A stretch of 64,000 nucleotides of DNA, from contig NC_056550.1 in the NCBI RefSeq assembly GCF_910596095.1, positions 7,464,501 to 7,528,500 of the forward strand. The letters are read 5' to 3'. Shown here one piece after another: positions 1 to 12,334 of this stretch. Both the position numbers and the translations under genes were made by a program. Under the pieces are notes generated by a model. That model searched no databases. It had not been told where the DNA came from and was given only the letters and a program-made list of their open reading frames with translations. The first letter of the stretch is position 1. The number at the start of each line of letters is the position of its first letter. Source of the stretch: Thunnus maccoyii. Taxonomy: Eukaryota > Chordata > Actinopteri > Scombriformes > Scombridae.

Positions 1-653
1 TTATTTAGGAACAAACTCTTAACTCTTCAATCTGACTTACTTAATCAGACAGAACAGAAGAGGCAAAAACAGGGCGAATGAGAGAACATGGAGAGGGTGA
101 TTACATAGGAAAAAAATGTGAAATGGCACATTTTTTCACGCTCCCTCCAATGTTTTGTTCTCCCTCAGCTCATCTCTAAAGTCATATTTCTGCTGTTCTC
201 CTTGCGTACATCCCCCTCTCTTTACCTCCATGTAAGTTTGGTACTTTTCCTTTTTATCACTCCCTCTCATGCAGCCAATAATCTGTGGTGGTCATTCACC
301 TTCTCAGCCTTCCCACTCTTTCCGGTGCAACTAAATATCTAGTTCTTGAATTATGTCATGAATGCACTTTAGAGGGCCAGAAGCATGTTTTTGTTAGCGG
401 TGGACTGTGCCAGAGTCTCCGATAAATGACCACGAAATGAAAACAGAAGAGAGTGAAAAACAGGGTGGGAGATTCCCAACGGGGCTGAGTGCAATGGTTG
501 TGACTAACAGGGTGCACCTGCAAAGCACATCTGGGCTTGAACTGAAGAGAGAGGTCATACAAGAGGAGGAGGTGACACTGTATCAGAGACAAAAAGGCCA
601 ATTCAGATGAAGCATTTAGGAGGAAGGGTGACATTGGAGGTAAAGCTGTGAGA

Positions 654-691
<38 letters not shown>

Positions 692-1635
692 GTGCGTGTG
701 GTAGAAGTGCAGCATGTGGATGAAAGAAGGAGCAATGGCAGGAAAGAATTAGCATTTGGTGGGAGTAAACAGAGGGAATCAATGTAGACGTGAGGAAGTG
801 AAGGAAAGAGCATGAATTTCACAATGAGGGCATGACCACAAATATGTAAACCATCAAAATAATGTCTCTAAAAACACTAAAGATACATCCTAACCTATTT
901 GAGCTGGCTTGTACTTCCTTCAGTGGTTAAGCAGGTGTACCTCAGTCTGCTCTGTGGTTTAGTCGGTCAGAGCGGACGAAACACAGACACACACTAATCC
1001 AACAACAACTCCCAAATAAGTTGCCATACCAGGCCCTTAACTGGAAAGTCCTAATATTTTTGCTGCTAATTTTACGGCTCATTTTCTTCAGTGATTCATT
1101 TTTTGATTTCAATCTGAAAACAGTAGATGCATTAAGGAGTGAGTGACTCAGATCAAGTCTCTGAAAACATCTAGTGATGTAATCTCGTTCCCTGGCTCTG
1201 CCGGTCCGTCGGATGGTGGGGGATGCAGCCAGACAGGATGAAGGACAGACATTTCTCAGGACTGTTCTCCTTGTCTGAGCCTCTGATGGCCACTGTTGTC
1301 CCGCAGCTGTGAATTTTGCCATATGAATGTCAACAAAACTTTGTGTAGATTTATGAGTGCTGCATACCAGTGGTGTCCCGCAGCACACATGGATCTTCAA
1401 GTCTGTTTTTCCTTTTAATTATGGATTGATTTTGAAATCTAAGTATGTGGGATTTGCATGCAACGAAAAACATCAAAAAGAGTTCAATCATACACTGTCT
1501 TATGATCTTTCATTTCAGAAGGTCAACTGAAAAGAAAAGAAAAAGAGAAATCCATTTGCGTCAGTTCTTCTGGCATCTGTCAGGGGTCATCATCGATTAA
1601 CAAAATCCAGGGAGCACATGCAGTAGAGGTATTAT
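1..1635. other. gene-free stretch, left edge
   Basis: No open frame here shows a recognisable domain or a convincing exon with splice sites. The stretch is AT-rich, with one GATA-type microsatellite near 653-691. It may be intergenic or part of an intron of a gene lying to the left. Confidence 0.5.
653..691. repeat. (TAGA)n microsatellite
   Basis: About nine tandem copies of the tetranucleotide TAGA are read directly. The short frames covering it on the minus strand encode repeated isoleucine-tyrosine-leucine-serine units and are artefacts of the repeat. Confidence 0.95.
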
Positions 1636-2386
1636 GGGTGTGCCCAAATACAAATACGTTATTGCGCAAAGCACAAATAGTGTTTTTTTTTTTTACAAAT
1701 ATTTGTTTCAATAAAATATTTTAAAAATTATTTGTTTTCAGGAAAAAACAAAACATGTCAAATACCAGCGTGCAGGTCGGTTACATCGCTGTCTCAGGCT
1801 CTCTTCTCTGCTCCGCTGTTACGTCTATCAGCAGGTCTCAACGAGGGGAGTCACATCCACCTGCTACATGACACACAGTTCCTAATGTGGACATCAGTCC
1901 TGGAGTTGGAGGTGTTCCCCAAAGATAAAGCTGAGCTACTGACCATAACCTGTTGTTCCCCTTCTCCTTTCCACAAAGTTAGGTTGTAAAAAATAGGCAA
2001 TAAATGAAAAGTGAAAAGCACTAATCGCCTTCAAAGTTCTTCCCTACACATTACACGGTGTGCTGTCTCTGTGTTATGGGTGCATAAATAGGTAGAGGTC
2101 TGTCTGCAATGAGGCGATGAATAAAGTTTTAGCTCAGTAGTCAGTGCTGTCGTCTATGATCTGGGAGACTCCAGTTTGAGACCCTGTGTGGGGACCTCCT
2201 TCATAAGGTAGTTTATTAATGAACACTTATTGGAACATTTTAATTTTCTAAAATTAAAAGTGTAATAAAAACAAAAACAGCATTTTAAGCCTCATTCCAC
2301 TTTTATTCAAATACAAATACTAATACAAATAATTTTGCTGCCTCAACAAATACAGATACAAATACTGGGCTCTCTGCACATCCCTG
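1636..2386. mobile_element. hAT-like non-autonomous DNA transposon
   Basis: The left end reads GGGTGTGCCCAAATACAAAT. The right end, read on the other strand, is CAGGGATGTGCAGAGAGCCC followed by AGTATTTGTATCTGTATTTG. The two ends therefore form imperfect inverted repeats (GTGC...CCC plus the TATTTGTAT motif). Fish hAT-family elements typically have a CAGGG start and TATTTGTAT-rich subterminal sequence. No transposase frame survives. The interior includes a tRNA-like segment near 2130-2183. Exact ends and target-site duplication were not resolved. Confidence 0.5.
2125..2200 (+). other. tRNA-like segment inside the hAT-like element
   Basis: TAGCTCAGTAG at 2130-2140 fits the Pol III A box (TRGYNNARNNG). 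GTTTGAGAC at 2174-2182 resembles a degenerate B box (GGTTCGANTCC), with tRNA-like spacing. A full cloverleaf cannot be drawn with confidence, so this is a tRNA-derived relic (SINE head or captured tRNA), not a tRNA gene. Confidence 0.4.
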
Positions 2387-2757
2387 TGGTGAATAAGGAT
2401 CATCTACCACTTGTTTTATCAGGTTCAACCTAACTGCTCTACCACCTATCAGCTCTGCCTCGATGCCTATCCAACACTATGTGCCGCAGAAATTTAGATA
2501 TATGGAGGACAAAAACATTACTGAAACATTTTCCATTGGCATTGACTTGAACTATGTTGTTGTCAGGTAGCATTGCAACCCCCATGTAGAAGGAAGGGAA
2601 CTCAAAGCACTAATGCATTGTGCTTATGTGAAAAGGCATCAGTGGAAAACTTAAAGGCATAAAAAGTGCTATTGAAGAGCAAGACTGACCTCTGAAGCAA
2701 GTTGCAGGAATACATAGTGTTGGTTTTAAGTTGTTCTTCAAGAAAATCTGCAGAGGT
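2387..2757. other. spacer without recognised features
   Basis: AT-rich single-copy-looking sequence between two transposon-like elements. No gene is supported. Confidence 0.4.
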
Positions 2758-5581
2758 TTAAAGGAATAGTTTGACATTTTGGGAAATACAGAAATTGATA
2801 CTGCTCTCATGTCTGTACATTAAATATGTAGCTTAGCTTAGCATAAAGACTGGAAATAGGGAAACAGGCAGCCTGGCTCTGTTCAAAGATAACATCTGAA
2901 TAACTGCACCTCTAAAGCTCACTAATTAACACGTTTAATCTCGTTTGTTTGTAATCCATACAAAAAGTGAAATGTAAAAATCACTCCTTCTTAAACAATC
3001 TTTATGATAAACTAAGCTAAGCTAGAATAAGCTAAGCTAGCTAAGCCAAAATAGCCTAACCACTGGTTTGCCAACTCTCATGCTTATGGCATGTGACACA
3101 CGCTTTCACCTTAAGTCTCACACTCTCACGCTGCCCAAACTCTTCTCATGCCAAAACACTGCAACACCAACAGAGATGAACAGGCGAATGGTCAAAGTCT
3201 TCTTGGTATAGAGTGACAGTTAAACCAAGTGAATTATTTTTACAGTTATACGCAGGGTTGTAGTTGAGACTAAACGCATGTAAACGCTGTTTCCCCACCT
3301 CTCAAATTTTGAAATAGTGTTTACACAAACTTCCCATCACTTTACAGCTGTTGGTGGCTCAGTCAGACCGGTTACCTACCACAGTTTCTGTTGTAACTTC
3401 TAGGAGTGCTTGCTTTTTCTGTTTGAACATTGTATCCTCGTATGAGACATGGAGACATCTGTTACTGTTAACAGGGAGCGACCAATAATCCACCACTCAC
3501 CCGTGCTACGCAAACAAACAAATCCTCCATGCTGAAGCTTGCAGGCAGACTAGAGCTGCTTTCATAGTACAGAATGAATCAGAGTTCAGAGGATCATATA
3601 TGACACTAACTGACATGTGCACCATTGAATAATAATGTCAGACAAAGGACCACAAAGTAAGTAGCTAGCAAAAACTCCTCAGCAAAAAGTGGAGCTTAAG
3701 TTTTTTAAATTGACATTAGTGTTGTTTTAACCATCTAGTTTATCTTGTGTTGCTGCTTTAGCCCACTTTACAGTAATTTTAATGTAACATTAGCTTGATT
3801 GCTTGGATATCTTAACTGCTGCTGCATTCCCACTGTGTGTTGTTTGTTCACTGTAATTAACACCATAGAAGTTAAATTTATGCTTTATGCTCACTGAGAT
3901 TTTTAAAGGAAGGCTTTTTACATTTTCAGAGTAAAGGAATCAGGAAAGAGGAGACAGAATCGAGGAAGAATTGCAAGATGTGACGGTGCTGAAAGACACC
4001 ATTACAAACAAGGAGAAAGAACTGATTCAAGATTAAAGAAAAAGTTTAAGGGAGAGAGGCAGCCCAGGCATCAGGTGATGGAGAGACATAAACAAAGTCA
4101 AAGCAGGAAATCTGGTAAGGAACTTACAGCTGTATCTAGATGAATTGCTGTTCTGTTAAATATTTTTAAAGGCACAATCTGTTATCCAAATATAAACTTA
4201 AGGGCATCCCCACTAACAAAAGTCAAAGCACAAGATTGAAACCTGCTCTAAAATGACTTACAGAGCTCTTAATACAGGTACTAACACAACAACTCTATTA
4301 ACATGGTGTTTTCTTTAGCTGTTAAAATGTTGTTGACCTCAGCAACTGAACTTTAGTGTTGGTCATGGTGGGGAAAATGATGTTAACCATGCTAGGTCTG
4401 TTAAACATAAGTGCGCCCAAGAAGCCACAAAGAACACATTAACCGTCCATCAATTACAGCAGGGCAGGCAGTACAGGCACCTGCTGATTAGATCTCTGGA
4501 GCTGAGTGAGGAAACCCTTTTCATAATATAAAAATTATGGTCAGGAGGGGTCCCAGAAAATCTCCCGTATGCCCAATGTTGACCGGTATGAGGGAACAAG
4601 GAGAAGTAAAAGATAACATTTTAAGTTGATGACAACTATGCTTTTTACTTGCAACAAAACCTTTGCAAATAAAAAGCCAATAAGTACTTCATGCTTTATG
4701 CTGCTTTGCCTGTAGTGTCCCATCCACCACCAGTATGTTTTACACAACCACAGTGTGGTGGCTAGGCTAATACTGGACCAATAAGCGGTATCAATAATGA
4801 TCTCTAATTATGATAATGCAGCCAATACCCATAATTCACAGGGACTGCAACAACACACTACAAATATAACATGAAGAAAGTCAAGGAGATGTTTGCCTCT
4901 GTTCATCCCTGTATTAAGCTAAGCCTATTTTTAATTCAGATTGCATTGGCTACATTACATATTGTACGTCATGGGATGACAAATTAGTAGGCAGATTTAC
5001 TTACTGGTTAGTGTGGCTGTCCGTCCTGCCAGTGTGGCATCCATAAAAAAATAGTGAAGGACACTGATGTATATGACGTATTTGGCTGACTGAATGAGTG
5101 TGTGTCCATGCATATATTCAGCTCTCTCTCTCTGTGTGTGTGTGTGTAAACCCTTGTTATTGTTATTTTTTAACTGGAGAACATTCAATAAAATGTTGTA
5201 GTTTCAATATGGGAAACAACAAGACTTTCATTAATGAATGAACCTGTGTGCTCTTTATTGGGTTAGCGTGTGTCTAATATTGTGAAATTGTGAATATTTC
5301 CCTGAGTGAAAGTCCTGGGGTGGTGTAGTCAGGCTGTATCTTTAAATCTTAGACCTAAGCTCCCGCTCTCCTCACATATGCAAACTATGCACAGTTTTAA
5401 ATCCTGATGGTGAATTGAGTCCAAATATGTGCACATGAATAAGTCATTTGCACGTATGTGATTAAGTGATTAAGCCCATCAAAATCTCACTCCAGCCAGG
5501 TACACAAAGTTGGCAACCCTGCTAACTGGCTGCTGGCTCAAGCTAAATATTTACAATACAGATGTAAGTGTATTCCTTTAA
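2758..5581. mobile_element. TTAA-flanked fish DNA transposon, interrupted
   Basis: The left end is TTAAAGGAATAGTTTGACAT. It continues into motifs typical of a very common percomorph repeat (TTTTGGGAAATAC, TTAGCTTAGCATAAAGACTGG, GGCAGCCTGGCTCTGT). The right end at about 5521-5581 is the same kind of sequence inverted: it ends ATTCCTTTAA and on the other strand contains GAGCCAGCAGCCAGTTAGC. TTAA at both edges suggests a piggyBac-like target site, although class assignment is inference. About 2.5 kb of foreign-looking sequence separates the two ends. Confidence 0.55.
3060..5520. mobile_element. second element nested in the TTAA-flanked repeat
   Basis: The left boundary reads GGTTTGCCAACTCTCATGCT and continues with TCTCACACTCTCACGC. 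The right boundary, on the other strand, reads GCAGGGTTGCCAACTTTGTG. A shared TTGCCAACT core in inverted orientation at both ends suggests terminal inverted repeats of a hAT-like fish element. The inside has only short broken frames. At about 2.5 kb it could be a decayed or internally deleted copy. No transposase motif was recognised. Confidence 0.4.
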
Positions 5582-6937
5582 ATATCTTTTTTTAATTCAT
5601 GCACATTTGCAACTTGCTCATCAAAGTTAAATCTGCATTAACTGATTTTTTTTGGCCAGTTGGGGCAGCAGAAAGAAGTTGTGAACACAACACTGACATA
5701 CAGTATCACTTTTTAATTTGATATAATACACTTTTACTACAAACAGTTTCTTATTTACACAGCCAGCAGTTACAGAGCAACATTGTCGTTCATTTGGAGT
5801 CATGCTTCTGTTCACCTGGTGAGTCTAAGTCCAATAGTCACTCTCTTTTAGCTCTGTTTTTGTTTAGGCTGCTAAATGCTCCACAAAGCAGGTAGTGTAC
5901 AGTGGGTTTTTAAAGCATTTTCTCTGAAAACAGCTGCCACGACACTATCAGAGCGGTGAGAGTGAACCAAAACAGTAAAGTTGCAAAAAAAGCTCTGTAA
6001 AGCTCTGTAAAGCTGAGGGGAGCTGCAGAGTCAGGTGGCAATTCTCTGTAGGTTCATTACTAGAAGTGACATCTTTGACACTGTCAATGTTGTTACATTG
6101 TAAATATTAAAAATATTGATTATGACCATATTCATATTCTTTAAATGTAACAATTGGACATGCTATGCTAACCAATGCTGTTGTTACAGAACAGCTTCTA
6201 CTCTGGCAGTCATTTAAGTAATGTCGCTAATCCCTGCTGTTACATGATTGAGTAGAAATATATTTGGATTGTTCCATTGGAAAGCAGACTAAATCCATGT
6301 TTAGAGGTGGATTTCAACTCTTGAACCACAAATGACTCATATGTATACACCCTGGTTGTCTCCTTTTCTCCAGACTCAGCAAAGATTGTGTTCCACTCGT
6401 TGTTCCAAGAGGAATCCTGTTTATTTAACACCTCATATTCGCATCGACAAACCTTCAAACTGTCAGCAGGAGCGGTGCTGAGGATAAGAGAGACAGCTGG
6501 CTGAATGCTGTCAAAGACAAACTGCCTCGTAGCTACAGTGTCTCACCTCTTTCCCTTTCGTCTCCTGTAATCTTTTGCTTCTACAGCCAACCTGTTATTA
6601 CAGAGAGATCACATAAGTACATATAATTCTAATTAGGAAATAGTTTGCTTTCATATGAGAGAATAGCATCAGGTTGAGTCCTGCATAATTTTGGATTTAA
6701 TCTTCAGTGAGGGATCGGTTTCACAAGATTGTCCTACATTCATTTGTAGCCCACGCACAGAACATCCAAATAAACTTTTATGCGTACTTCTCACTGTGTG
6801 TCTTGGAAGTGTTAGTGTTTTTTTGTTTTTTTTTACTTTGTGTCCATGTGGCAAAAGAATGTGCTTGGCTTCAGCTTGTGAGCTGTTAAATTTTTAGCAC
6901 AGAATTAATTATTTAAGTATCGTATGTCTTCAATGTG
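5582..6937. other. gene-free stretch
   Basis: No supported exon. A short tandem repeat of the unit AAAGCTCTGT lies near 5987-6014. The frame at 6240-6458 on the minus strand has no recognisable domain and no splice context. Confidence 0.4.
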
Positions 6938-6938
6938 T

Positions 6939-8607
6939 CTATAGGGAATGTGAAGATTCGTGCACACACTGCATTGCATGTTGGGATGGGGGCGCCATAT
7001 TGGGAGGAACGTGCCCTGTTCCCTGCCTGTGCCTGCTACGGTGCTATGATGGTTGCCTGCTTACCTTTTTCTTTTGTTTGGCTAAAAAATTGGTTAAATA
7101 GTTTAAAAGTTACAAATCACTTGAAGCTCATGAACAGTTTTGCCGTGGCTGGGTGCAAGATCTACTAATTCACACGCCGGCAAACTGCAAGAGCACAGTC
7201 ATACTCACAAAGGTAACACTCCTCTTTTTGGCTCAATTATTAAATCAGACAAAATACAAAACTTACTAGACAGTTAAAGGACAGACAGCGATGAAACATC
7301 TGTTCAGCATAAAGAACAATAATTATCTGAACTTAAATTAAGTTTACTGTGAAGTGACAATAACAATTATACAGAACCAAGGAGGAAAGTTAGTTATCTT
7401 TTGTATTTCAGTGGTCAAATATACTTATACATTGAGCTCAAACTGATCTATATACAATTAATTTACATATGTGATTGTATTTACAGAAGCAGCCTGTGCC
7501 ATAGCCTCTGTACAGTGCAGGAGATGAAGACACCTCCAGCCTGGACAGTAGACCCTCTAATGTTCATGTCCACTCTGCCAGTCTTTGAAAGAAATCATAA
7601 ACATTAATATTTTGTAATGTACTTGTTCCTAATGTACTTGTTACACCACATCAGAATTGTATAGAATAAAACTTTATTTTACAAAAGGAGCATGTGAAGG
7701 TTTACACTAATATACAGCAGCCACAGCTCAACCCCTGGATGCTTCTGTCTGAAACTAATGAACAAGCTGATGCTCCCATCAAAACATCAACACAGGCACC
7801 ATCAGGCTGTCTCTCCTGGCTGTGCAGACTGAGAGGATAATACTTATCAAGGCAATGGTTGGTGGATGTCCTGCATCAAGGTTCTGTCTCTTCAGGCGTC
7901 CCATATCGCTGCTGTGGTCTTCATCACTCACTGTGATGCAGCTCTGCCCCTCGCTGCAGGCTGTGGACCTGTTGATGGACACAAGTATAACACAAGATGT
8001 TTCTAAGTTTAAATATTACATTGACGGATGTGAATTGAGAGTAAACTGCTGGACATAAAAAATGTAACGTTACAGTGAGACGTGTATTGGTTACTAACAA
8101 GCGGTTACTAACAGCAGACTGATAGCTGATTGCTAAATAAAGCAGGGACTGGCTAATGCTAAATCTTAGCTAGTTAGCTTGAGTGTGTTACAGGTTCAGA
8201 ATGAATCTCTGAGTCAAAACTGATGCAACATATTTATTCACAGGGGTTACCTGTGCAAAACATATTTAAAACAGTAGTCAGCATGTTATTCATATCATGA
8301 TGGCGTTAGCTCAGCTTGCATCAGCTCTACTATTTCTGAACTGTGAACTTCACTGTATAACTTCAGTTTACAGCCTTGCTTTAAACTTCTCAATGGACTT
8401 CACTTACTTTAAGCATCCTGTACAAAATGCTATAAATACCTACATGTTTAAGCTGCAGAACACACTTTGATGCAGGAATGTTTTAAAAGTAACCGACTCA
8501 TAGCTCCACCTCACCAACGGAAAGGCAGCGGGATTCTCACGATCCTCACATCATGGCGCACACCCAAAATTCAACATGGTGCTGACGTTGACTTCACGTT
8601 CTCTATA
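6939..8607 (+). mobile_element. DNA transposon relic, possibly P/THAP type
   Basis: The two ends form imperfect inverted repeats about 100 bp long. The left has TATAGGGAATGTGAAG, then TGTTGGGATGGGGGCGCCAT, then GAGGAACGTG. The right, on the minus strand, has TATAGAGAACGTGAAG, then TGTTGAATTTTGGGTGTGCG, then GAGGATCGTG, in the same order. A short frame at 7130-7168 ends with SFAVAGCKIY, which resembles the start of a THAP zinc finger (first Cys position mutated, AVAGC retained). P elements and THAP9 begin with a THAP domain. A second frame at 7779-7982 on the minus strand looks protein-like but was not identified. The inverted repeats are seen; the family is a guess. Confidence 0.4.
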
Positions 8608-10084
8608 ATCGGGGTTAACTTAGGAGATGTTTCTAAATCATAGACGCTGTGTGTGGGTGTGTTTGTGTGTTTACCATTCTGTTGCTGCATAGCTCAGTAT
8701 AATCTGCCTTTATTCCTCATAAGAGCACTATCCAACTTCTTGTTTAATGTGCTGTTTACTTTGGTGTCCCATTGCTGTTGTGCGGAGCCAACTCTAACAA
8801 ACTGACCTGACCTGACCAGCACCCACCTACTTTGTCAGGAATCTCACACACACATTCATATACATAATGGCCCAGCATCATTCACAAACACAAACAAGCA
8901 ATCAAAGACAGCGGCTCCGCTCATGAGGGCAGGTGATTGCAATAATATGAAAGCACACAATGTCAGAGACCTCTGCCTTCTGCAATCTGCTGCGGAGGAA
9001 TTTCTCTCGACAAAGATCCCCACAGTGATTGTTATGCATGACCACAAACACACTAACTGCAACAATCTGCTCATCTTTAAATAAGAATCGCCTACTCTCT
9101 CACTTTCTTCTCCTCTCTTTTTTCATCTTTGTCTGTTCCCTCTCCTTCCCTTTTAGCAAAGTCTCATTCCATACTTCCATCTTTCTTATCATCCCTCCAT
9201 TTTTCCACTGTTGCTCTGCTTGCTTTTCTCTTGGCTATGTATTCCTGCTAATTATCCAAAGCCCAAATCCAAAGTCTTGGACTCTACATTGGCTCTTTTT
9301 GGGATTCTAAACATAAACTTTACAGCTGGACTTCATGCTGACCATGCACAGCTAGATGAAGTATACAACTATGTATATATGACTGTAAACATACGAGTGC
9401 ATATATGGATATTGTGAGCTTTAGTTTATAACTACCTTACTTAAAGGCTGTGATCTGTCCTAAAGCCTTTGTAATTTCGCTCTCTCACATCATCACTCTT
9501 CTTGGTGTTTGATCTTTTTCTTTTCCTCTGAACTTTCAGCTTGTCATTCACATTTGAGTGCATGTTCTAGTTATATACCTTTTACTTCATCCTTTCTTAC
9601 CACCTCTCCATACCGTCCATAATGATGTAACGACAACTTTTGTCTCTCTCTCTCTCTCTGTCTGTTGCCCTCTCTCTTCATCTTTCTCTCTATCTTTTCT
9701 GTCTGTCTCTCTCCCTTTGTGGTTGTCAAAAGCGGTCAGCGTAATCACATGTATGCGACCACAAACACAACAGGCCAAGCAGTGAGCAAACACCTCGTCT
9801 GCAACTGACTAGTGACACGCAGGCAGCCAGTGGCACGGAGTGACGGGAGAGCCGCGGGGGCCTAGCAGTTGCACCCTACAACCCTTTCAGCTTCTTTCAG
9901 ATTCATATTCTCTCAGCTGTCATCTTATTTTAGGGTAACACACTCTCAGAGAAAAAAAGGTACAACCTCGTCAGAAGGGCTGTATCCCCGAATGACCGAG
10001 TCCAGACATGTAATGATATGTATCTTTCTATAACTGTGAGTTATGAGTAACTCATTCCTCACCAGTAAGTTATAGATAAGATAA
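8608..10084. other. gene-free stretch with CT-rich tracts
   Basis: Contains a (CT)n-rich pyrimidine tract around 9640-9720 and no supported exon. Open frames here are low-complexity Ser/Leu-rich artefacts. Confidence 0.4.
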
Positions 10085-10375
10085 GGGACTAAGATGAGAA
10101 CACACACGCACACATGCAGTCGTTCTTTCATCACTTCAGAGGACATTACATTGACTGATGTGATTTCCTGTAGACCTACCCTAACCATAACTTGCCTAAT
10201 CCTTACCCTTACATTAACCTTAACCTAACCTTAACTTAATCTTAAATTAAGTCTTCATTCTAAAATGTAACGATTTACATTATGGAGACTTGCTTTTTAT
10301 CCCCAAATGGGTGGAGAGTCCCCACAATGTGACTGTGTACACAGATGTCCCCACAACATGAGTAGTACAAATACT
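10085..10375 (+). repeat. dispersed teleost repeat with CCTAACC-rich core
   Basis: The layout is CACACACGCACACA, GGACATTACATTGACT, TTTCCTGTAGACCTACCCTA, a run of degenerate CTAACCTTA units, ACATTATGGAGACTTGC, and GTCCCCACAATGTGACTGTG. I recognise this order of motifs as a widespread fish repeat from memory. The CTAACC units resemble telomeric repeat but are degenerate. Confidence 0.6.
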
Positions 10376-12334
10376 CCCAAAGAGTTGGACTTTCATACCA
10401 TGTCTAATCAAAGTGTTACATTCTTGAACTCTTGTAGCAGTACAAATGACTCCCTCAACAGTACATCTACAGTTATGAGAGCCAAACCCTTCATACAAAG
10501 GCTTTTGGATAACTCTGGACATCATCATTTTCCTCTGATTAATATATGTTTACTCAGCTGCTCCCAGCACAACAGTGCAGACAAGGCAAACAGATGGTCA
10601 GTGTGGGTGCTGGATGAGCTTTTACACATACAAACTTGATAAGCTGATTGTAGCCCATATTAAGGTTTTGTTGCTGTGAGTTTGTTTTGCCTGCCCCCTA
10701 GTGGTCAAAATTAAGTGGGTGTAGCTTTAAGATAGAGACTTGATATTACTGTTGACCAGATATAATAGCATAAACCAGACTGTATACCTTTTATGTCATA
10801 AACTAAATCAATCAGAGGTTTGCACAGTGGGATATAACATGTCATGATCTGCAACAGTGTGTATTGGTATAACTACAGCAATTATGCATTAGCTCAGGTT
10901 TTAGCAGAAGAGCCTCTAGCCACTGCACCTAAAGCCAAGATAATATTGTGAGGATTGGAAGTCCGTACACAAGGAGTGCTGCCCACAAACCGCTTACTTT
11001 ATTTATAGCTGACTCTGCTATGCACGAAGGATGTGTGTGATGCTGAGCTGCCTTCAGATATACAGTGTTGCGTGAAACCCCAGTGATCTGTCCTCTTGCA
11101 CCCTCTCTGCCACAGGGATTGACTACAAATTTAAGTAGAGGTTTTCACCTGTTTCAGATGGCTGCAACGCTGAATCACCGGGCTCTGCAGAGTGAAGCTC
11201 ATCTGCCCCCTGCAGGTGTAATAGAGCGATTACCATTCATATGGAATATGAAGGCCATACTATATCAGGGTGTTTCCTTCATTTTTATTCTTTGGCCTCT
11301 CTGTATCTCTGCCTCTCCTGCTTATGGTCGAGGCTTTCTTGCCAATGCTGCAATTCCTCACTTAAAGCTTCATTTCCTGTTTACTTACCCCCTCCTCTCT
11401 CCTCTCTCCTCTCTCCCCTCCTCTCCTCTCCCACCAAAGCAAATTAAATACAACACGTTTCCCTTAAAGTAAGATAGACACAATACTAATGAACATGAGA
11501 AGTCTCCATTTTGGACGCATTTGGGCTTTTCCGCTCATTTTCAAACAACATACTGTATGAATAGCTATATTCATGTGAGTCTTACATATACTTTAGTTCC
11601 CACAATTAGCTATATGAAAGCATCTTCTCATGAATCCTCTTTTGAGACCATTCCTCTGAGTTTTTCCATGTCTCTGGACTTTTATGCTATTAAGTTCGAT
11701 GAGAGCCTTACTGTAAGTCTGTCTCTCTGGAGCTTTCCTGACCTCTCCCTGACTGCCTGAGAGCCGCCAGCTAAGACTAGTAATGAGATATTAGTCCTGA
11801 CAGTGGTAACAGGGGAGGGTGGAAAGTGCTATTCCCTCATCTCTCCTCCTCTTTTCTCTCCTCGCCAAGCACCATCTGAAGATATAACTCCCGTCACTCT
11901 TGCAGAGAGCTGTAGCATCTCTTCTTTAACCCCCCTGGTTCTCTCTTACTCTTATATTCTAAGATCTATTGTCTTTCTCTCTTACTCTCCCATTGTCTCT
12001 CCTTTCTCTCTGGTTATCTGTGGGACCTCTTTCTCACACCATCTTTTTTTTGCTGTTGTGTGTCTGCACATTGTAGCAGTGTGAGTGGGTGAGGGACTAA
12101 AGTGAAACTTCCACCTTGGATCTGCATGCCTACAGCTGGGATTTGGTTGCAGAGGAGGAAGTTCACTGTATGAACACAGTATGTTAAATAGCTCAATAAT
12201 TATGTCAAATAAATGTCCCCTTGGATATATTGACCTTGAATTCTTCCTGCTGTTTTAATAAAAAGACATTGCACAGGATAGATGGCCTGATGTAAAATCT
12301 TTTGGCATGTGTCACTATTTTATTTATTCAAACA
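10376..12334. other. gene-free stretch
   Basis: No exon or domain recognised. Contains a CTCCTCTCTC-type pyrimidine tract near 11390-11440. Frames at 10307-10639 and 11065-11472 are unsupported. Confidence 0.4.

Noticed and set aside
653-691. CRISPR array
   Set aside because: The tandem units are a 4-bp microsatellite with no spacers, and the genome is a vertebrate's.
2130-2183. A functional tRNA gene
   Set aside because: The B box is degenerate, no complete cloverleaf or Pol III terminator could be drawn, and the segment lies inside a transposon.
10190-10255. Interstitial telomere repeat
   Set aside because: The CTAACC units are degenerate and belong to a common dispersed fish repeat with fixed flanks.
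11065-11472. 135-codon frame with Ser/Leu/Pro-rich content
   Set aside because: The C-terminal part comes from a CTCCT pyrimidine repeat; no ATG context or domain supports it.
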